A DNA stretch of 64,000 nucleotides, from NCBI GenBank assembly GCA_050633705.1, contig JBOEGZ010000009.1, positions 1 to 64,000 of the forward strand. The letters run 5' to 3'. This DNA comes from JAJFHI01 sp050633705. Lineage in GTDB: Bacteria > Pseudomonadota > Alphaproteobacteria > Rhizobiales > Hyphomicrobiaceae. Numbering within the stretch: the stretch's first letter is position 1; every line of letters begins with the position of its first letter. Positions 7,730-16,840 of the stretch are shown here, one piece after another. The notes under the pieces were generated by a model. It ran no database searches. It was not told the DNA's origin and saw nothing but the letters and a program-made list of their open reading frames with translations. Both the position numbers and the translations under genes were made by a program.

Positions 7730-8923
7730 TTAAGCTGCCTTACTGGCTCCAGCCCCACCATCGGTATCATCGCTTTCTTCGTCTTTTGCGGCAGCGGCAG
7801 CTGCCTCTTCATTTGCTGTGCGCGTTTTTGCACTTTTCGACAAGATTTCGATGATGCGTTGAACGGCTCCGCGATCATCAATATTCTCAACTGCTGCCAC
7901 TTCCCGCGCCATACGATCCAGGGCATCTTCGTACAACTGGCGTTCGGAATAAGATTGCTCAGGCTGAGCTTCCGAACGATAGAGATCGCGGACAACTTCA
8001 GCGATTGAAATCAAATCACCAGAGTTGATCTTGGCAATATATTCCTGAGCGCGTCGGCTCCACATCGTGCGCTTGACGCGTGCGCGACCTTTAAGAACAC
8101 CCAACGATCTGGTCACGAGAGCTTCTTCTGCAAGTTTGCGCATACCAACGCTTTCGAGCTTGCCAGTTGGCACCCGCAACGTAAGTTTTTCCTTGTCGAA
8201 GTGAATCACAAACAACTCAAGTGAGATGCCAGCAATCTCTTGCTCTTCGATACCAATGATCCGGCCAACACCGTGTGATGGATAAACGATGCTCTCGTTG
8301 ATTTTAAATCCATGCCTCTGACTAACAGGCTTTCTTGGGCCTGGAGGTGGCTGATCCTTTGGCGCTTCAATCACGGTTGCTTTGGCCTTTGCTGCTGTTG
8401 CTGCCTTTGATTTCCCGCCACCAACGGCAGCTGTAATTTTAGATCCAGATCCTGCCTTGCCGACAGACGCTGGAACCGCACGCTTAGCTGAAGCAGCAGA
8501 CCGCTGTTTCGCTGCTGCTGCTGCGATAATATCTCTCGTCGTAAGCGCTGGCTTCTTGCTCGCCTTGGTCGACTTTGCGGCAGGCTTTTTGGCTGCAGCT
8601 TTTTTGGTAGCCGCTTTCTTTGCCACAGGCTTCTTCGCCGCTGCCTTTGCAACTGGCTTTTTGGCAGTTGTCGTTTTAGCCTTTGTTTTCACTGCCACCT
8701 TCTTTGCTGCAGGCTTCTTAGCAGCCACTTTCTTGGTCGCAGGCTTTTTCGCTACCGCTGCTTTCGCAGGAGCTTTTTTCTTAGCAACTGTTTGCTTAGC
8801 CGCCGCTGGCTTGCTTGCCTTTGCTTTAGATTTGGCAGAAGATTTCGTTGCAGCAGCCTTGCTTGCTGCCGCTTTTGTCTTTACCGTCCGCTTTGCGGGT
8901 TGCGTTTTTTTGCTTTGCGCCAT
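7730..8923 (-). CDS. carD: CarD/CdnL-family RNA polymerase-binding regulator with histone H1-like N-terminal domain
   Basis: 397 residues, more than twice the usual ~170 of alphaproteobacterial CarD. Residues ~1-130 are almost only Lys, Ala and Pro in repeats such as KKPAAKK and KKPVAKA, like the C-terminal tail of histone H1 and bacterial H1-like proteins. A ~70-residue Ala/Ser/Lys linker follows. The CarD_CdnL domain spans ~204-367, beginning with INESIVYPSHGVGRI (the RNA polymerase beta-binding Tudor-like part) and continuing into the helical DNA-binding half with the tryptophan-containing motif RTMWSRRAQEY. The tail is acidic and Ala-rich. The family stabilises open promoter complexes; the basic part should bind DNA without sequence specificity. 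AAGGTGAT precedes the ATG. The neighbouring fdxA, S4 and helicase genes are its usual companions. Confidence 0.92.
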   Translation of the reverse strand: MAQSKKTQPAKRTVKTKAAASKAAATKSSAKSKAKASKPAAAKQTVAKKKAPAKAAVAKKPATKKVAAKKPAAKKVAVKTKAKTTTAKKPVAKAAAKKPVAKKAATKKAAAKKPAAKSTKASKKPALTTRDIIAAAAAKQRSAASAKRAVPASVGKAGSGSKITAAVGGGKSKAATAAKAKATVIEAPKDQPPPGPRKPVSQRHGFKINESIVYPSHGVGRIIGIEEQEIAGISLELFVIHFDKEKLTLRVPTGKLESVGMRKLAEEALVTRSLGVLKGRARVKRTMWSRRAQEYIAKINSGDLISIAEVVRDLYRSEAQPEQSYSERQLYEDALDRMAREVAAVENIDDRGAVQRIIEILSKSAKTRTANEEAAAAAAKDEESDDTDGGAGASKAA

Positions 8924-9510
8924 TCGCGTCTATCACCTTCGTATTTACGCACACACTTCACGTTGTGATGTGGGGTAAATGTCTGCGTCCTGCAAATCGC
9001 TGGCCGCAAAAAAAACGCTGCGTGTTAACGTCAAAAAGCGTTAGCACAAGCGCTGCATACCCCGTATTGGCTCGATTTCTAGGAGAACTCGACCCTCAAC
9101 GTGTCTCTACGAGTGGTTGTATCGACTGCCTAAAAGTTGACGATGCCTTTACACAGGCTATTGTTATGCCAACGTTTTATCTGTCTCATTCGATCAAGCT
9201 CAGATAATATACCCATTCTCACCACTGAGTGACATGCATAACACATTTTTCACCCTTTATGAAGGGCCTGAACAGTTAACACCATTCAATCGGTAAACGC
9301 GAAAGGGTCTACCGTGTGGAATTCACCGTTCAATAACCCCCTAAAGCAAGGGTTTCGTCTCGCCTTGTAGATACTGAAAAGTCAACATTTTTTCTTATAA
9401 TTTTTTAATTCAAGCGGGCGTTCACGCCGAATTTTGTGCCGAAAGAGACCAAAAATCTCGTCTCAATTGAACAATGTCAACCATATCGCCGTCATAACGT
9501 GGTGATCCGA
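8924..9510. other. intergenic region between carD and fdxA
   Basis: 587 bases with no supported gene. The carD promoter must lie near its right-hand start, inside 8924-9100. An AACGCT/AGCGTT inverted repeat spans about 9012-9052. CCCTTtatgAAGGG near 9252-9266 and AACCC...GGGTT near 9337-9358 are small hairpins that may help end fdxA transcription. The stretch 9385-9412 is strongly AT-rich. A 119-codon plus-strand ORF (8848-9207) is the antisense shadow of the carD start and is not called. Confidence 0.5.
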
Positions 9511-9849
9511 TCAATCACCTTCGCCAGGCTCTGGTGAAAAGTACTTTTTGTACTTATCATCTTCATTCTTGAACTTTTCAGCATCTGCAGGAGCGGGCTT
9601 CATGGCTGTGATATTTGGCCATTTATCGGCATACTCACGATTTAGCTCAAGCCATTGCTCAATGCCTGGCTCGGTATCAGGCTTGATGGCATCGACCGGA
9701 CATTCTGGTTCACACACACCACAATCGATGCATTCATCCGGATGGATGACCAACATGTTTTCACCCTCGTAGAAACAATCGACAGGGCAAACCTCAACAC
9801 AATCCGTGTGCTTACATTTAATGCATTTCTCATCGACGATGTATGTCAT
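9511..9849 (-). CDS. fdxA: ferredoxin FdxA (3Fe-4S/4Fe-4S type)
   Basis: 112 residues, the usual FdxA length. Cysteines lie in CIKCKHTDCVEVCP near the N-terminus and CIDCGVCEPECP at residues ~41-52, the two-cluster ferredoxin pattern, followed by the long acidic C-terminal extension (WLELNREYADKWPNI) typical of the proteobacterial seven-iron FdxA group. It is a small cytoplasmic electron carrier whose partner cannot be told from sequence. It lies downstream of the S4 protein gene on the same strand, with a 158-base gap, so it may have its own promoter. Confidence 0.95.
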   Translation of the reverse strand: MTYIVDEKCIKCKHTDCVEVCPVDCFYEGENMLVIHPDECIDCGVCEPECPVDAIKPDTEPGIEQWLELNREYADKWPNITAMKPAPADAEKFKNEDDKYKKYFSPEPGEGD

Positions 9850-10007
9850 CGGTTCTTTTCGGCTCCGTTAGCTTCAAACAGCAATCAAACGACACTGCCG
9901 TTTTATTGCTCAGTCGAGTTCCTGAGGTGAGACTTATCCGATTCCTCTTGTTCCCAAACATTGAGGCAGGCCTTATACGGGTCCGGCCTATTTGGCTCGT
10001 GAAACGC

Positions 10008-10478
10008 TCACTGATCGTTAATTGATTTGCGCAACCGGTCGGTAAGACGTCGCTCTCGTTTCGTTGGCCGTCCGCTTCCTGGCTCTCGCAATGCTGCCGC
10101 TGTGACGGGTGGGCGATCAACAATCGATACGTTAGCGCGACCTCTCCCCTTTGACATGGGCGGAACTGGAGCTGGTGTCAAATCTTCATAGAGCGTGAGC
10201 GCTTCTGTCGCTGGTCCGCGCCGAACTCCAAGTTGGCAAACGCGCAGAATTCGGACCCGACGGGCAACGGTCGCTGTTATAACATCACCTGCACGTATGA
10301 GCTGGCTGGGTTTGGTTGCTTTTGCTTTGTTGACGCGAATTTTTCCGGCCGCCACCAAGGCCGATGCAAGCGTTCGTGTCTTCGCTACCCGCGCAAACCA
10401 CAACCACTTATCAAGCCGCTGCGTTTGCTGGCTACTGCTGTTATCTCCTGGCTCCAACTTTTCAGGCAACGCACGCAT
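10008..10478 (-). CDS. S4-domain RNA-binding protein, Hsp15 (HslR) family
   Basis: 156 residues with an S4 RNA-binding domain at ~22-85 (RLDKWLWFARVAKTRTLA ... AAGKIRVN ... IRAGD). A basic, proline-containing tail is rich in Arg and Lys at its end (GRPTKRERRLTDRL). Hsp15-type proteins bind the 50S subunit carrying nascent peptide after stress. The gene starts three bases after the end of the helicase gene, so the two are almost surely cotranscribed and translationally coupled. The helicase-S4-fdxA-carD order is conserved in Hyphomicrobiales, which suggests a shared RNA or ribosome quality role. Confidence 0.9.
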   Translation of the reverse strand: MRALPEKLEPGDNSSSQQTQRLDKWLWFARVAKTRTLASALVAAGKIRVNKAKATKPSQLIRAGDVITATVARRVRILRVCQLGVRRGPATEALTLYEDLTPAPVPPMSKGRGRANVSIVDRPPVTAAALREPGSGRPTKRERRLTDRLRKSINDQ

Positions 10479-10481
10479 GTC

Positions 10482-13400
10482 TCAAGAACTCTGCCCTTCT
10501 TTTTTCTTACCAAGACTTTCTTTCAACGCACCCAGCGCTGCAAAAGGCGAATCGGGATCGGGGCCCTTTCGACCTTTTTTGTCTGGACCTGATTGATGCA
10601 CCTTCGGACCACGGCCACCACCGCCTGCCTCAGCGCGCTTGTCATCACGCCAAGACTTTTTACCTTTGTTATCTGCACTTTGACGCCGACGACCGCGTGC
10701 ACCCTGCCCGTCCGAAGCTGATTTTGCACCAGCACCGGCACTCTTCTTGCCACGGTGTATTTGCTTGCCGTTCGCAGCCCCATCGCGATCACCACCAGCT
10801 TCAACCGTTTTGTCAGAACCCTCACCAGATTTACGAACACGTGAATTCGGACGGCGATTGTGCCCGCCACGATTGCGCCGCTTCGGTCGCCAAATTTCCT
10901 CGTATTGCTCTTCAGGCGGTGCCGATTTGTCTTTGTCGACGTCATCACAGGAAGCCTGTGTTGTCTCCGCTGCTGTGTTTGGCTCAGATAGCTGGGCTTC
11001 GTCAGATATCGCAACAGGACTTGCAGCACCACCTTCTTGCGATTGAGATTCTGGTGACTGAGGGCCGTCCTCGGTCCTGGTCTGTGAAACTTGTGTCTCT
11101 GTTTCGATCTTGTCCGTGGAAGGGATGGCGTGTGGTCCTGAGGGCACTTCTGCTTCAGTTTTAACACCTGTGCTGGTTTTATCATCGGGCGATTTAACTT
11201 TGCGCCGTTCGGCATGAAATCCCAATGTCTTGAGGACGTGCCCCAACTCTTCCGGCGAGCAGCCAAGTATGGACATCATGTCAGGCGTGACTTTGAATGC
11301 ACCCTCGCCGGTTGCACCCAATGGTGGCTCTGCTGCCTGAACCGCCTTATCGCGACGCCAGGCCAACAAAGGCCGGATCAGATCCGCCAGACGTTCCAAG
11401 ATATCCAATCGCACGGCACGCGGCCCACACAAATGATACCCAAAAGCACGATAGTAATCTTCATTGACGTTTTCTGGCGCGGCAACGGACGTTAGTCCGG
11501 CACGCGGCAATTCAGGTAACGCGTTAAAATCAAATCCCGGTTCGCCGCTGGCCTGCTTCAGCGCCCACAACGTTGCAGACAATTCAGCTGCAGCGGGCTT
11601 CAACAATAGCGGAAAATAAACATTGAATGCGCCGAAACGAACGCCATACTTGCGCAACTGTGCGCGCGCAGTTTGATCCAGTGCCTTGATATCGTTGGCA
11701 ACAGAATCGCGTTTTAAAACGCCAAGGTTTTCTTTGAGTTGAAATGCAATTCCGCGCGCCAACCCTTCGACATCTTCAGCTTGGCTCAACTCAACCAATG
11801 GCTTTAGACGCTCTGCGATAATTTCTTTGATCCAGCTGTCGAGGCGGGTTTGCACGCGCTCCTTGTCTGGAGACGACATATGCTCATCAGAAAGAACGCG
11901 AACGAGCGGTGTCAACAAATCATCACCAGCTTCGACACGGCCAATTTCTTCGTCGCGCCACATGACATGGCCATCGCGACGCAGCACAATGTCTTTTGTT
12001 TTGGCCGCCGAAACGCGACGACATCTCATCGAAATTTCGCCCACTAAGACTTGTGCTGCAGCATTGCGGGCAGCGCGACCATGAATGCCCTCACCTTCCG
12101 CATCAGGGGTATAGCGAAAACCGCGAATACGGCCGACAAAGTGTTCTTCAACTTGAATCGCACCATCATCGGCAATTTCAGCCGTTAGCTCGTCTTTGTC
12201 TCGCATACCCTTCATCAAAGCACTCGTTCGCTTGTCTACAAAACGCTGCGTCAAACGCTCATGCATCGCGTCTGACAACGTATCCTCAATTTCCCGCGTT
12301 CGCTGTTGCCAGTGTCCGGGATCTTCAAGCCAATCAGCACGGTTTGACACAAACGTCCATGTGCGAATGTGTGCCAACCGCGTGGCCAAGGTGTCGATAT
12401 CACCATCTGTACGGTCTGCAAACGCAACCTGCTGAGAAAACCAATCTTCTGGAATTCGCTCGTTTGGCCCAAGTAAATACTTATACACTTTGCCAACGAG
12501 CTCGGCGTGGGCCTGGGCAGAAATCTTGCGATAATCAGGAATTTGGCAAACATCCCACAATTTTGCGACCGCAGCAGGAGCAATCGCTTTATCGGTGACT
12601 TCCGGGTCCCGGCACACCGATTCCAAGGCAATGACATCATCTGCACTGCGCGCGCGGACCAAGCGCGGTTCGTCCGGCATTTGCTTCAAGCTCTCTTGCA
12701 AATGCCCAAGCGTCGTGAAATCAAGTTTTCTATTGCGCCATTGCAGCAGCCGACACTCTTCGAAAGTGTGGGTTTCAAGTTGCTCAATAAGCTCAGGGTC
12801 AAATGCGTCCGCGCGCCCGGTGACACCGAACGTACCATCGTTGAGATGGCGACCCGCACGACCAGCAATTTGGCCAAGTTCAGACGGCGTTAGGCCACGA
12901 TGGTTTTGACCATCGAATTTGCTCTTTGCGGAAAAGGCCACGTGATCGACATCTAGGTTCAAACCCATCCCAACAGCATCTGTTGCGATTAAGAAGTCAA
13001 CGTCACCAGATTGATAAAGTTCGACTTGTGCGTTGCGGGTGCGCGGCGACAAAGCACCAAGCACAACGGCTGCGCCGCCTCGCTGTCGGCGAACCAATTC
13101 AGCAATGGCATAAACTTCACTTGCTGAAAATGCGACAATGGCAGAGCGCGTAGGCAAACGCGTAATCTTCTTCTCGCCTGAATAAGTCAACTTAGACAGC
13201 CGTGGCCGCGTGATAAAATTCGCACCTGGGATCAATTCGGAAATCGCACCACGCATGGTTTGTGAACCAAGCAATAATGTTTCCGATTGCCCCCGCGCGT
13301 TCAATAAGCGATCTGTGAAGACGTGACCACGATCGGGATCTGAGGCAAGTTGGACTTCATCAATGGCAAGAAAATCCACATCGATATCGCGCGGCATTGC

Positions 13401-13655
13401 TTCAACGGTGGAAACCCAGTAACGGGCACGCTCGGGCTTTATTTTTTCTTCACCCGTGATCAATGCAACGTTGCCGACACCAACACGCTTACAGATTTTA
13501 TCGTACACCTCGCGCGCCAACAATCGCAGTGGCAAGCCAATCATGCCACTTTGATGACCGACCATCCGTTCAATTGCGAGATGGGTTTTTCCGGTATTCG
13601 TGGGCCCAAGAACCGCTGTGACGTGACGAATGCGAGTTTCGAGGTCGCTCACCAT
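10482..13655 (-). CDS. Suv3-like superfamily 2 RNA helicase with long basic C-terminal tail
   Basis: 1057 residues. The helicase core is at ~10-350: Walker A LGPTNTGKTHLA, a DEVQ box in place of DExH (Suv3 uses DEIQ), SAT-like GSQTMRG, and motif VI IAGRAGRH. This pattern matches the mitochondrial Suv3 RNA helicase and its alphaproteobacterial relatives, which unwind RNA during decay. After the helicase domains the region ~350-790 is helical, and ~800-1057 is low complexity: acidic/Ser/Gln first, then Arg/Gly/Lys-rich (RRNRGGHNRRPNSRV, GRRRQSADNKGKK), likely an RNA- or degradosome-binding tail. AGGAGA lies 12 bases upstream of the ATG. It heads a unit with the S4 protein. Confidence 0.9.
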   Translation of the reverse strand: MVSDLETRIRHVTAVLGPTNTGKTHLAIERMVGHQSGMIGLPLRLLAREVYDKICKRVGVGNVALITGEEKIKPERARYWVSTVEAMPRDIDVDFLAIDEVQLASDPDRGHVFTDRLLNARGQSETLLLGSQTMRGAISELIPGANFITRPRLSKLTYSGEKKITRLPTRSAIVAFSASEVYAIAELVRRQRGGAAVVLGALSPRTRNAQVELYQSGDVDFLIATDAVGMGLNLDVDHVAFSAKSKFDGQNHRGLTPSELGQIAGRAGRHLNDGTFGVTGRADAFDPELIEQLETHTFEECRLLQWRNRKLDFTTLGHLQESLKQMPDEPRLVRARSADDVIALESVCRDPEVTDKAIAPAAVAKLWDVCQIPDYRKISAQAHAELVGKVYKYLLGPNERIPEDWFSQQVAFADRTDGDIDTLATRLAHIRTWTFVSNRADWLEDPGHWQQRTREIEDTLSDAMHERLTQRFVDKRTSALMKGMRDKDELTAEIADDGAIQVEEHFVGRIRGFRYTPDAEGEGIHGRAARNAAAQVLVGEISMRCRRVSAAKTKDIVLRRDGHVMWRDEEIGRVEAGDDLLTPLVRVLSDEHMSSPDKERVQTRLDSWIKEIIAERLKPLVELSQAEDVEGLARGIAFQLKENLGVLKRDSVANDIKALDQTARAQLRKYGVRFGAFNVYFPLLLKPAAAELSATLWALKQASGEPGFDFNALPELPRAGLTSVAAPENVNEDYYRAFGYHLCGPRAVRLDILERLADLIRPLLAWRRDKAVQAAEPPLGATGEGAFKVTPDMMSILGCSPEELGHVLKTLGFHAERRKVKSPDDKTSTGVKTEAEVPSGPHAIPSTDKIETETQVSQTRTEDGPQSPESQSQEGGAASPVAISDEAQLSEPNTAAETTQASCDDVDKDKSAPPEEQYEEIWRPKRRNRGGHNRRPNSRVRKSGEGSDKTVEAGGDRDGAANGKQIHRGKKSAGAGAKSASDGQGARGRRRQSADNKGKKSWRDDKRAEAGGGGRGPKVHQSGPDKKGRKGPDPDSPFAALGALKESLGKKKEGQSS

Positions 13656-13856
13656 ACTTGTTCATCTCCTGAACGTCCTGGAGCATGTAGATTTGCAATC
13701 CTCGCGCAAACTCAACCAAACCACGCTCCGGGTCTTTTTGCGTAATATTTAATACTTCTGGCATCGCAGAGGCGACCGGCGAGATCAAGGCTTTGGCTGA
13801 GAATTAATTTGTATCAACACGTTTTAAATCAGTTGCATTAAAACGCATGCACAAAA

Positions 13857-13893
13857 ATGGCTGGGTGAGGTGTTGTCAACCTCACCCAGCCAT
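13857..13893 (-). terminator. strong hairpin terminator downstream of the DUF3108 gene
   Basis: ATGGCTGGGTGAGG (13857-13870) and CCTCACCCAGCCAT (13880-13893) form a perfect 14-bp stem with a 9-base loop. On the minus strand it is followed by TTTTTG, and it sits about 90 bases after the stop of the gene at 13980. It insulates the helicase operon from read-through. Confidence 0.85.
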
Positions 13894-13979
13894 AAATTTC
13901 TCATTTTGCTGACGGTCGCCCAAATCAGCCTGGCCAATTTAGCCTGGGATGAAGCTGGCCAATACTAGGAATTTAAGGA

Positions 13980-14849
13980 TCAGCGTTTTGCTGAAATCAA
14001 TTGCCCACTATCGTTTCCACGCACGTGCAGACTTTTCGAAGTCAATCGTGCTGTCCCAGCAATGGTTGGAATGCGAATTTCATGCGGGACCATGAGGTTG
14101 GCGTCACGTACAGGGCGCAAAACAATCTCGATATCACGTTCGTTGGCCATCGCAATCGTTGCGCTATCAGGTACGTAACCAGCTATCGGTTGATAGCGAA
14201 CTTGACATACGAACCCCACTTGAGCTTTGGCACCGCGAATTGCTGGCAATTGTTCCTGCCCCTTATAAGCGAGCGCCAGATTAAACCGCTGCTTGCCATC
14301 AAACACCGGAATTGTCATTGCACATGGGTTGCGCCCAGGGGCTCTGGTCATGGCCATCACGGCTGTCAGCGGATCAACGACCTTCTTGAGATGTTTGCGC
14401 TCTAATGGGACTTCACCGGGTTTTGGCGGCATCAGCGGGCGCATCGAAAAGCTTGTCACTTCATGCTTGCCAAAACCCATTTTGACAGTGCCAGCTTTCT
14501 CTTTGCTTCTGAAATTGAAGCTATAGTCTGACGGTTGTGGTTTGTTACCGTGAACCCGGCCAGCGGACTTTGTCAGTCCGCGCCACTCAATAATACCAAG
14601 CAGGGCCGAGATGTCGGCATGCCCGGTGAGGCGATAGCCTTCAGGAGCAACATCCGCCTTAAAGCGGAACGAACCGATATCGAACCCATTGAATGTGATT
14701 TGATAATTCGCCGTAACGCTGTCTGGCCAGCTGGTTACTGGCGCCGCCGTTGCGGTGTCGTGGGGTGCTGCTGCGATACCACAGGCAACGACGAGGCCAA
14801 ATAATGTTGACCCAAAACGCTCCGCAAGGGCGGTGGTCTGATATTTCAT
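13980..14849 (-). CDS. DUF3108 domain-containing exported protein
   Basis: 289 residues with an N-terminal signal peptide (hydrophobic ~14-30, FGLVVACGIAAAPH, then TATAAP). The rest is the beta-rich DUF3108 fold: the opening ANYQITFNGFDIGSF, the central RGLTKSAG, and DPLTAVMAM, a hallmark segment of the family. Likely periplasmic. The biochemical role is unknown; related proteins are sometimes described as envelope or lipid-binding. It lies divergent from rpmB, a usual pairing in Hyphomicrobiales. GAGAG precedes the ATG, and a strong terminator lies downstream. Confidence 0.85.
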   Translation of the reverse strand: MKYQTTALAERFGSTLFGLVVACGIAAAPHDTATAAPVTSWPDSVTANYQITFNGFDIGSFRFKADVAPEGYRLTGHADISALLGIIEWRGLTKSAGRVHGNKPQPSDYSFNFRSKEKAGTVKMGFGKHEVTSFSMRPLMPPKPGEVPLERKHLKKVVDPLTAVMAMTRAPGRNPCAMTIPVFDGKQRFNLALAYKGQEQLPAIRGAKAQVGFVCQVRYQPIAGYVPDSATIAMANERDIEIVLRPVRDANLMVPHEIRIPTIAGTARLTSKSLHVRGNDSGQLISAKR

Positions 14850-15181
14850 TACGCAACTCTCTTCCCAACAAACTTGGGATACTCAAACCGACCGACATGG
14901 CAGGTTTTGGACTAAACTATGTTTGTCAGGATGCCTTTGCAGGGTTAACAAATCTCAAAGATGCGGCAGATTTTGGCTCAGCCGACGCGATTGGGCACAC
15001 TTATGAGTGCCGGTCCCAAGCTCTTGGCGAGAATGAAAAGGGCCACTTGGAAGCCCCACACCACCTCCGCTTTGAGCCTGGTGGGAGAGAAATCAGGCGA
15101 TCTTGGCTAAGAGATTGAGGCTGCAACGCTGCCCCGTGACATCGAGACCGTCAAAAAGGCCGAATTGGAGCGGAGATCACC

Positions 15182-15211
15182 TTGACGCCAAGGTCCCAGC
15201 TCCGGTATAGC
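15182..15211 (+). promoter_or_regulatory. candidate sigma-70 promoter of rpmB
   Basis: TTGACG (15182-15187) and TATAGC (15206-15211) are separated by 18 bases, a good -35/-10 pair about 115 bases upstream of the rpmB ATG. It is the best match in the 14850-15325 stretch, which otherwise holds no gene and must also contain the DUF3108 promoter on the minus strand. Confidence 0.5.
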
Positions 15212-15325
15212 CTGGGCTCTGTTGCGATATGGATTTTCGACTTATCGCCGTTCAATTTCCAAATTGAATAATTGAGATCGATCGACCGCGCGCCTGAGAC
15301 CGGCAGCGCAGTAGGAGCAAGAATT

Positions 15326-15634
15326 ATGACACGTCAATGTGAGCTCTCTGGCAAGCTGCCTCTGTCCGGGCAAAACCGAAGCCACGCTGAAAACAAGTCC
15401 AAGCGTAAATTCCGCCCAAATTTGTGTAACGTCACACTGATCAGCGAAATCCTTGATCGCAGCTTCCGCCTGCGTGTTTCGGCCCATGCACTGAAAACTG
15501 TTGAACATCGTGGCGGCCTTGACGCTTACCTTTTGAAAGCTGGCGATTACGAACTTTCAGATCGTTGCTTGAAAATCAAACGTGACATCAAGAAAGCCAA
15601 AGCACAAAAAGACAGTGAAGCCGCTGCCGCTTAA
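15326..15634 (+). CDS. rpmB: 50S ribosomal protein L28
   Basis: 102 residues from ATG 15326 (MTRQCELSGKLPLSGQNRSH), preceded by GGAG 10 bases upstream; an upstream in-frame start at 15272 adds 18 residues foreign to the family. The basic N-terminus with NKSKRKFRPN and the C-terminal ISEILDRSFRLRVSAHALKT are characteristic of alphaproteobacterial L28, which is longer than the ~78-residue E. coli protein. It sits in the large ribosomal subunit. Transcribed alone, from its own promoter to its own terminator. Confidence 0.97.
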   Translation: MTRQCELSGKLPLSGQNRSHAENKSKRKFRPNLCNVTLISEILDRSFRLRVSAHALKTVEHRGGLDAYLLKAGDYELSDRCLKIKRDIKKAKAQKDSEAAAA

Positions 15635-15657
15635 TTTGGTTTTCAGTTCCACAGAAT

Positions 15658-15698
15658 TAAAACGCGTTGGTCAAGTTCGACCAGCGCGTTTTTTCTTT
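15658..15698 (+). terminator. rho-independent terminator of rpmB
   Basis: AACGCGTTGGTC and GACCAGCGCGTT pair with one internal mismatch around the loop AAGTTC, followed by TTTTTTCTTTT. It lies about 25 bases after the rpmB stop. The convergent neighbour ends at 15719. Confidence 0.9.
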
Positions 15699-15718
15699 TA
15701 TCACACAACACATGCACG

Positions 15719-16840
15719 TTAGTTGCGAACTGCCTTGTCGGACGGGCGCTGCCAAAGAAACTGCAGCAAAAGCGTCCGTTGTAAAAGCGAATTAAAATTA
15801 TCATCCGACAACAACGTCAGAATTGTTCCGCCATTTGGTCCCTTATGAACTGCAAGACCTTCTAAATTATCGATCTCTTTGGTGAGATTGGCAGCCATGA
15901 GGACTTTGCCAGCAATAAGAGTATCTGGCCGCAACGCCTTTGCAGAAACATATCGTAGACGCACCTTCAAACCTTCAAGCCAACGAAACCGGCGCTCCAA
16001 AAGAATAACACCACCGTCCTCAAGAGCTGCAACATCCGTGATGTCGTAACCATCGATATTCTTCAGCTTGAACGAACGTGGTTTGCCAGAATGCCATAGC
16101 CAACCGCGAAGATTTCCGTTGCGATCGGGCAGCCGCTCTGCAATCGCCAACAATGCACCACGGTGGCGGCCTTTCAACTTTGTGATGGCTTCAAAACCTT
16201 TCATGCCACGAACACTGTTGCGAATCTTTTTCGGCAGTTTCACATACCGTTTCGGCGCCAAAACACCTTTTGGACCGATTGGAAAGATGCCGATACGATG
16301 CAACTGTTCAAAAGCAATCATCAACTGACCGCGCTGCAAAGTTCCCGATGCCAAGGTCACCGCTTCTGCATCACGATAACGGTTGCGACGCAGGGATTTG
16401 CCATTTAACGCCTTAAGTGGACCAATACGTGCCGATGTCACAGCATCCGGACGCCCATCGCGGTAATTAAGCTTGGCGGTGAGCCACAATCCCGCGTCCG
16501 AAATTGCAACAAACGATTGGCCGCCATTCGATATCGTCAGCCCTGACCAGCCGCCAAAGTATTTCGACTTCGAGGTCAGAACACCGCCGCCGATCCACTC
16601 AAGCTCTCCAAAATGAGTAACGTCGCTGCGCACTTTGTCGAAACCAACCAGTGGCGAATACTCAATTTTGATGGATTGAGGTTTGAGTTTGCGAGGATTG
16701 GGCTTGGCCAGCGCATCTCCAACACCAATCGCCGTCAACATACCAACCATCAAGAACGCGCCAACTCTTGTCCCAACGACCATTAACTTGCTTGGCATAT
16801 ACTTAGACGGACGCGCGTTGTCGGGATTTGTGTTTTGCAT
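15719..16840 (-). CDS. exported esterase-like / phytase-family beta-propeller protein
   Basis: About 373 residues from ATG 16840, chosen for the AAAGG site just upstream; this overlaps cobT by 38 bases. A later ATG at 16798 just after the cobT stop also opens a signal peptide but lacks a good site. Residues ~20-45 are hydrophobic and end in DALA, so export is likely. The body matches the 'esterase-like activity of phytase' family: FGELEWIGGG near the start, GGQSFVAISDAGLWL, RDAEAVTL, GFEAITKL, and ITDVAALEDGGVILLERRF near the end. Substrate unknown. Cotranscription with cobT is likely from the overlap, but a cobalamin role is not implied. Confidence 0.8.
   Translation of the reverse strand: MQNTNPDNARPSKYMPSKLMVVGTRVGAFLMVGMLTAIGVGDALAKPNPRKLKPQSIKIEYSPLVGFDKVRSDVTHFGELEWIGGGVLTSKSKYFGGWSGLTISNGGQSFVAISDAGLWLTAKLNYRDGRPDAVTSARIGPLKALNGKSLRRNRYRDAEAVTLASGTLQRGQLMIAFEQLHRIGIFPIGPKGVLAPKRYVKLPKKIRNSVRGMKGFEAITKLKGRHRGALLAIAERLPDRNGNLRGWLWHSGKPRSFKLKNIDGYDITDVAALEDGGVILLERRFRWLEGLKVRLRYVSAKALRPDTLIAGKVLMAANLTKEIDNLEGLAVHKGPNGGTILTLLSDDNFNSLLQRTLLLQFLWQRPSDKAVRN

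Noticed and set aside
8382..8978. 198-codon plus-strand hydrophobic Ala/Phe-rich frame opposite carD
   Set aside because: It is the complement of the Lys/Ala-rich coding region; the low-complexity composition explains the open frame.
10364..11164. 266-codon plus-strand His/Cys-rich frame opposite the helicase tail
   Set aside because: Antisense of a low-complexity Arg/Lys/Ser/Gln region, with no family features and no start signal.
13570..13788. 72-codon minus-strand frame overlapping the helicase start
   Set aside because: It reads into the helicase gene in another frame, has no recognisable content, and the helicase has its own AGGAGA site.
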